Below, piece after piece: positions 60,253 to 64,000 of a DNA stretch of 64,000 nt. Position numbers and translations under genes: made by a program. Location of the stretch: contig NZ_RJJE01000017.1 in assembly GCF_003721565.1 (NCBI RefSeq), positions 1,228,636 to 1,292,635 on the forward strand. The letters are read 5' to 3'. How positions within the stretch are numbered: the first letter of the stretch is position 1; every line of letters starts with the position of its first letter. The notes below the pieces were generated by a model. It had not been told where the DNA came from, searched no databases, and was given only the letters and a program-made list of their open reading frames with translations. Source of the DNA: Rufibacter immobilis (GTDB taxonomy: Bacteria; Bacteroidota; Bacteroidia; Cytophagales; Hymenobacteraceae).

Positions 60253-60398
60253 TCCGTCCCCCTTGGAAGGGGGTAGGGGGATGACACAGGCCGTAGAAGA
60301 TGCAACTGCTAATATTAAGTGCTAGAGAAAAATGCCTTTCGGGAATGTACAACTCTGCACGAGTAATCATCCCCCTACCCCCTTCCAAGGGGGACGGA
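60253..60398. repeat. 32-bp perfect inverted repeat with 82-bp spacer
   Basis: The left arm 60253-60284 and the right arm 60367-60398 are exact reverse complements. Each arm is itself nearly palindromic around CCCCCTTGGAAGGGGG, followed by TAGGGGGATGA on the left. The 82-bp interior shows no reading frame. A similar GC-rich motif is common between genes in Bacteroidota as far as I know. Confidence 0.93.
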
Positions 60399-60438
60399 AC
60401 GCGTACACATAATTTCTAAATTCAGGCTCAAAGAAGTC

Positions 60439-60480
60439 CCTGTTTTTGGCTTGATTTAGCGAAAACAGCCCCTAAACAGG
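60439..60480. repeat. Asymmetric subtype repeat, copy 21
   Basis: CCTGTTTTTGGCTTGATTTA, then GCGAAAACAGCCCCTAAACAGG. Its right end is shared with the ffh terminator stem. Confidence 0.8.
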
Positions 60481-60515
60481 AATGCCCGAACCAACTAAGA
60501 TTCGGGCATTCCTGT
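60476..60515 (-). terminator. Intrinsic terminator of ffh
   Basis: A 15-bp perfect stem (ACAGGAATGCCCGAA with TTCGGGCATTCCTGT), loop 10 nt, 25 bp past the ffh stop. On the minus strand the stem is followed by TTAGGGGCTGTTTT from the abutting repeat instead of a pure T-tract. Confidence 0.8.
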
Positions 60516-60539
60516 GAAAACAAGTAAAAGTTTAAAGTT

Positions 60540-61877
60540 CTAGCGGCGGCCCATCATGCTGCCCAGTTTAGCCAGACCTCCTTTGGTACCGGCCATTTTG
60601 TTCATGCTGCGCATCATCTTACGCATGTCGTTGAACTGTTTCATGAGGTTGTTCACTTGCTGGATGGTGGTACCGGAACCTTTGGCGATGCGGTTACGGC
60701 GGCTACCGCTGATCATGTCTGGGTTCTGGCGCTCTTCCTTGGTCATGGATTTGATGATGGCCTCAATAGGTTTGAAGGCGCTTTCGTCAATCTCCACGTC
60801 TTTCAGCATTTTGCTCACGCCCGGGATCATGCCCACCAGGTCTTTGATATCACCCATTCGCTTGATCTGCTCTAACTGTGACAGGAAGTCATCAAAGTTA
60901 AACTGGTTCTTGCGGATGTTCTTGTTGATCCGTTTGGCTTCTTCCTCGTCAAAGGACTGCTGGGCGCGCTCCACCAAAGAGATCACGTCACCCATCCCCA
61001 AGATACGCTGGGCCATCCGGTCTGGGTAGAACAGGTCCAGGGCTTCCATTTTCTCACCGGTAGAGATGAACTTGATGGGTTTCTCCACCACGGCTCTAAT
61101 GGAAAGCGCCGCTCCACCGCGGGAGTCACCGTCCAGTTTGGTCAATACCACGCCGTCAAAGTTGATGCGGTCATTGAACGCTTTGGCAGTGTTCACGGCA
61201 TCTTGTCCGGTCATGGAGTCTACCACAAACAGGGTCTCGGTAGGCTTGATGGCTTCTTTCACGTTGTAGATTTCGCGCATCATTTCCTCGTCCACGGCCA
61301 AACGTCCGGCGGTGTCAATGATCACTACTTTCTTACCGGTTTTCTTGGCGTGCTCTACGGCGTTGCGGGCAATTTGAACCGGGTCTTTAGACTCACGCTC
61401 GGCGTAGAACTCAACGCCCACCTGCTCAGCGAGCACGTTCAGCTGGTCAATAGCCGCGGGGCGGTACACGTCACAGGCGGCAACCATCACGCCTTTACCC
61501 TGTTTCTTCAGGAAATTGGCCAGTTTACCGGTGAACGTGGTTTTACCAGACCCTTGCAGACCGGCAATAAGCACAATGGCGGGAGAACCGTTGATGTTGA
61601 TGTCTTTTTTCTCGCCACCCATCAGCTCGGTGAGCTCCTCGTGCACGATCTTCACCATCAGCTGACCCGGCGAAACGGCAATCAAGACATCGCGGCCCAT
61701 GGCTTCGTCCTTGATCTTGTCGGTCACGGTTTTAGCCACTTTATAGTTCACGTCGGCGTCTACCAATGCGCGGCGCACCTCTTTGATAGTCTGGGCTACG
61801 TTGATTTCAGTGATGCTGCCCTGCCCTTTCAGGGTTTTGAAGGCACGGTCTAGCTTGTTACTTAAATTCTCAAACAT
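60540..61877 (-). CDS. ffh: Signal recognition particle protein Ffh
   Basis: A 445-residue SRP54 homologue that binds 4.5S RNA and signal sequences of nascent membrane proteins and targets them to FtsY. The N and G domains are present: GLQGSGKTTFTGKLA is the P-loop, DTAGR is G3, and TKLDGDSRGG is G4 and G5. The M domain (about 325-445) contains the SRP RNA-binding helix (GSRRNRIAKGSG) and a Met-rich groove (MRKMMRSMNKMAG). The ATG at 61877 is normal. The gene for SRP RNA was not found nearby. Confidence 0.98.
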   Translation of the reverse strand: MFENLSNKLDRAFKTLKGQGSITEINVAQTIKEVRRALVDADVNYKVAKTVTDKIKDEAMGRDVLIAVSPGQLMVKIVHEELTELMGGEKKDININGSPAIVLIAGLQGSGKTTFTGKLANFLKKQGKGVMVAACDVYRPAAIDQLNVLAEQVGVEFYAERESKDPVQIARNAVEHAKKTGKKVVIIDTAGRLAVDEEMMREIYNVKEAIKPTETLFVVDSMTGQDAVNTAKAFNDRINFDGVVLTKLDGDSRGGAALSIRAVVEKPIKFISTGEKMEALDLFYPDRMAQRILGMGDVISLVERAQQSFDEEEAKRINKNIRKNQFNFDDFLSQLEQIKRMGDIKDLVGMIPGVSKMLKDVEIDESAFKPIEAIIKSMTKEERQNPDMISGSRRNRIAKGSGTTIQQVNNLMKQFNDMRKMMRSMNKMAGTKGGLAKLGSMMGRR

Positions 61878-61923
61878 GTGCAGTATATGACTGAGTTATG
61901 TAAATTTCAATGGATGACAAAGA

Positions 61924-61931
61924 CAAAAATA
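61924..61931 (-). promoter_or_regulatory. Putative ffh -7 box
   Basis: On the minus strand TATTTTTG fits TAnnTTTG, with a leader of about 40 nt to the ffh ATG. No -33 TTTG was found at the usual spacing. Confidence 0.4.
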
Positions 61932-62010
61932 CGCAGAATTTGCGGAAGTTCACCATCTTTTAACCAGAGGTACGTATATTCGGACTTAACTATGAAAAGG
62001 TGAGCGCCGC

Positions 62011-62050
62011 GCGTTTAGCGGCTCTTTTTCCGGAAACAAGCTAAAACTGG
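62011..62050. repeat. Asymmetric subtype repeat, copy 22, in a divergent promoter region
   Basis: GCGTTTAGCGGCTCTTTTT followed by CCGGAAACAAGCTAAAACTGG; on the minus strand this is the asymmetric subtype. It is the only copy that lies upstream of both flanking genes instead of behind a stop codon. Confidence 0.8.
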
Positions 62051-62094
62051 TTTCCGTTCGCTCACTTACACCCAATACCAGAAGCAGAACACCT

Positions 62095-63414
62095 TTGAAA
62101 TCAACCGGCCCACATACTCCTCAACCTGCATTGCTCATCACGTATTACTGGCCCCCATCGGGCGGAGCTGGGGTGCAGCGCTGCCTTAAGTTTGTGAAGC
62201 ACCTCCCAGAGTTTGGCATTGCCCCTACCGTAGTCACCGTTGATGACCGGCAGGCCTCTTACCCGGTCCTGGACCCTTCGCTCAACGCTGAGGTGCCCGC
62301 CGGGGTAAACGTGATCCGGACGGGCACCCGCGAGCCTTTTGAGTTCTACAAGAAAATCACGGGCAAGAAAGACATCCCGTTCGGGGGGTTTGCCAATACC
62401 GGCCAGGAAACCTGGAAGCAGAAGCTGTTCAAGTTCCTGCGGGGCAATCTGTTCATCCCAGACCCGCGCGTGGGCTGGAACCGGTACGCCTACGCCGCCG
62501 CCAAGAAAGCGATTCAGGCGGGGGGCATCAAAGCGGTGGTCACTTCCAGTCCGCCCCATTCCACCCAACTCGTAGGCCTGAAGCTCAAAAAGCAGCTGGG
62601 CATCAGGTGGATTGCCGACATGCGCGACCCCTGGACCGACATCTATTATTACCAGGACCTGAACCACACCGCACTGGCCCAGAAGCTGGACGCCAAATAC
62701 GAGCGCGATGTGCTGGAACACGCCGATGCCGTGGTAGTGGTCTCTGAGGACATGAAACGCCTGTTCCTGAACAAATCCACCACGCTAGATCCGCACAAAA
62801 TCCACGTGATTCCCAACGGTTATGACGAGGACGATTTCGTGCATCCGTCTGCGCCTTCTACTGAGGAGTTCATCATTACCTACACCGGTACCCTCACCGA
62901 GGCCTATAACGTGGAAGGTTTCTTTCAGGCGCTCTGCGAAACCGTGACCCGCAACCCTTTGCTGCGGTACCGCCTGCGGTTTGTGGGAAAGGTGTCGCAG
63001 GAGATTAAGCGGCAGATTGAAGAAGCCGGCTTGCCTCTCATCACGGAGTATATTGACTACGTGCCCCACGAGGAATCCATCAAATACCTCATGGCCAGCA
63101 CCGTATTGCTGATGGCCATTCCGGACGTGCCCAACAACTTCGGGATTCTCACCGGCAAGCTGTTTGAGTACCTGGCCGCCAATAAACCCATCATCTGCAT
63201 TGGCCCCATCCACGGCGACGCCGATAAGATTCTGGATGAGTGCGGCGCGGGGCGGGTTTTCCATTACTCGGGCTATGCCCTTATTCTGGATTACCTCATG
63301 CAACTGAGCAAAACCTGGAAGATCAATACCAATCTGGACCTGCCCAGCATCAACTACACGCAGTATTCGCGCCGCTCCCTCACGGAACAGCTGGCAAAAC
63401 TGCTGGTAAAATAA
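62095..63414 (+). CDS. Glycosyltransferase (GT-B fold, family 4-like)
   Basis: A 439-residue GT-B glycosyltransferase starting at TTG 62095. The N-terminal nucleotide-fold domain has ALLITYYWPPSGGAGVQRCLKF. The linker has RWIADMRDPWTDIYYY. The C-terminal domain has HVIPNGYDEDDF, FIITYTGTLTEAYN and GKLFEYLAANKPIICIGP, typical of glycosyltransferases of the FlaR/WbuB-like group in Bacteroidota. It is probably part of an exopolysaccharide or cell-surface glycan set that continues beyond the right edge, since a polysaccharide deacetylase gene follows. Confidence 0.88.
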   Translation: MKSTGPHTPQPALLITYYWPPSGGAGVQRCLKFVKHLPEFGIAPTVVTVDDRQASYPVLDPSLNAEVPAGVNVIRTGTREPFEFYKKITGKKDIPFGGFANTGQETWKQKLFKFLRGNLFIPDPRVGWNRYAYAAAKKAIQAGGIKAVVTSSPPHSTQLVGLKLKKQLGIRWIADMRDPWTDIYYYQDLNHTALAQKLDAKYERDVLEHADAVVVVSEDMKRLFLNKSTTLDPHKIHVIPNGYDEDDFVHPSAPSTEEFIITYTGTLTEAYNVEGFFQALCETVTRNPLLRYRLRFVGKVSQEIKRQIEEAGLPLITEYIDYVPHEESIKYLMASTVLLMAIPDVPNNFGILTGKLFEYLAANKPIICIGPIHGDADKILDECGAGRVFHYSGYALILDYLMQLSKTWKINTNLDLPSINYTQYSRRSLTEQLAKLLVK

Positions 63415-63418
63415 CGTT

Positions 63419-63458
63419 GCGTTTAGGGGCCGTTTTTCCAAAAACAGCCCCTAAACGC
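63419..63458. repeat. Palindromic repeat, copy 23 (symmetric)
   Basis: Arms GCGTTTAGGGGCCGTTTTT and AAAAACAGCCCCTAAACGC around CC. It begins 5 bp after the glycosyltransferase stop. Confidence 0.94.
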
Positions 63459-63492
63459 ATACCATAACCGGAAAGAGCTTCGTTTTCTCCCC

Positions 63493-64000
63493 GTGAACAG
63501 CATTTTTGACTACGTCCTTTTCCATTTCCAGCGCCTCTACCATTTGCCCTCTCCCCTGGAGATCAGCTACGGGTTAGACGGCCGGAGCCGGGTTCAGGTC
63601 ACGCGCACCACCAGCACGTTTTTTGAGCGGCAGCAAGCCAAACCGGTGCAGACCGTCTGGAAAGAATGGCACGGCAGCAACCTCACCCTCTTCTTTGATG
63701 AAAGCCCAGACCAACCCTGGTTTACCCAAACGGAACAGGGGCACGTAGTGGTGCACTATGATCTGGTGGCCTCGGCGTTTTACCTGTTGAGCGGCTGGCA
63801 GGAATTTTACGGTCCGGAACGCGATTCATTTGGCCGCTATCCTTATAAAGCCTCGCAGCAGGCCCGCCACCGGTTCATCACCAAACCGCTGGTCAATTAT
63901 TACCTGGACATTCTGCGGGAAGCCGTTGCCCTCGCTTATGGGCAGGAGATTTTGCCCCGAAGCTGGAACGGAAAACCGTTTGCCACCTGCCTCACGCATG
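63493..64000 (+). CDS. Polysaccharide deacetylase family protein (3' end cut by window edge)
   Basis: The frame from GTG 63493 is open to the right edge (169 codons). The visible part begins NSIFDYVLFHFQRLYHLPSP. It then shows the DUF7033-like region common before NodB-type deacetylase domains in Bacteroidota: YDLVASAFYLLSGWQEFY, DSFGRYPYKASQQARH and KPLVNYYLDILREAV. It ends just as the deacetylase motif would begin (FATCLTH), where homologues continue D-VD. It would remove acetyl groups from a surface polysaccharide, which agrees with the glycosyltransferase gene upstream. Confidence 0.78.
   Translation, partial: MNSIFDYVLFHFQRLYHLPSPLEISYGLDGRSRVQVTRTTSTFFERQQAKPVQTVWKEWHGSNLTLFFDESPDQPWFTQTEQGHVVVHYDLVASAFYLLSGWQEFYGPERDSFGRYPYKASQQARHRFITKPLVNYYLDILREAVALAYGQEILPRSWNGKPFATCLTH

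Larger units (their letters stand above)
60140..60539. other. Intergenic region with nested inverted repeats
   Basis: 400 bp without a gene, between two convergent genes. It contains an A/T-rich GAATTAAGAATT-type stretch (60145-60180) like that at 3336-3365. It also holds a 32-bp perfect inverted repeat (60253-60284 with 60367-60398), an asymmetric repeat (60439-60480) and the ffh terminator (60476-60515). Confidence 0.75.

Noticed and set aside
60140-60539. SRP RNA (4.5S) near ffh
   Set aside because: The conserved apical GGAA-tetraloop stem was not recognised; the hairpins there are explained by a terminator and inverted repeats.
61203-61853. 216-codon open frame on the plus strand within ffh
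   Set aside because: Antisense to the conserved GTPase gene; no supporting features.
1696-63458. CRISPR array formed by the palindromic repeats
   Set aside because: Copies are separated by whole genes with irregular spacing, vary in sequence, and no cas genes occur.
1-64000. tRNA or rRNA genes
   Set aside because: No cloverleaf-like sequence with a T-loop signature (GTTCRANYC) in proper context and no rRNA motifs were noticed, although a covariance search was not possible.

Overview
The window looks like chromosomal DNA of a Bacteroidota member of the Cytophagales, most likely Hymenobacteraceae (Rufibacter, Nibribacter or Pontibacter type). This is inferred from T9SS C-terminal sorting domains (18938-20767 and 43160-44806), Bacteroidota-type promoter -7 boxes (TAnnTTTG), little Shine-Dalgarno signal, frequent TTG/GTG starts, a FtsX-DUF3098-UppP-TruB-RibF operon, and a TsaD/TamB divergent pair. 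No rRNA, tRNA, IS element, prophage or CRISPR array was seen. The genus is a guess.

Layout. 1-8.5 kb: rpsA (cut by the left edge), an HNH endonuclease, an NlpC/P60 peptidase, smpB with a hotdog thioesterase, a class A beta-lactamase-like serine hydrolase, a small disordered protein, an MBL-fold hydrolase and an SpmA/SpmB-type membrane protein. 8.8-12.5 kb: an enolase-superfamily epimerase overlapping a DUF1611 protein, followed upstream by an M14 carboxypeptidase. This is either peptidoglycan-peptide salvage or a DgcA/DgcN-type D-glutamate route. 12.8-20.8 kb: tsaD and tamB start 6 bp apart and diverge; then a secreted serine hydrolase. 21-25 kb: cell division, envelope, tRNA and flavin operon. 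25-28.5 kb: 3-oxoacid CoA-transferase A and B, and a GNAT-nitrilase fusion. 28.6-40 kb: a visibly AT-richer surface polysaccharide locus with a Wzz-like protein, flippase, methyltransferase, five glycosyltransferases and two O-antigen polymerase/ligase proteins. 40.2-50 kb: hisS, hutH, a T9SS cargo protein, ybaB, a glycosyltransferase, a PspC protein, an OmpA/TPR lipoprotein and pdhB. 51-58 kb: a six-gene phosphorelay cluster of three related histidine kinases, two Rcp1-type receivers (one lacking its phospho-acceptor Asp) and a REC-PAS-HK-REC-HPt hybrid kinase. 58-64 kb: DinB-like protein, nucleoside deaminase, DUF1264 lipoprotein, ffh, a glycosyltransferase and a polysaccharide deacetylase cut by the right edge.

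The most striking feature is not a gene. A palindromic repeat of about 40 bp, with half-site GCGTTTAGGGGCTGTTTTT and its inverse, occurs 23 times, about once per 2.8 kb. Nearly every copy lies just beyond a stop codon. Half-sites come in three flavours that are mixed between arms. In many copies the unique flanks are also self-complementary, by up to 13 bp per side, with different sequence at each site. A second, asymmetric subtype is recognisable, and one copy of it is embedded in a coding sequence (44120-44160). This repeat family is the best candidate in the window for an undescribed element.
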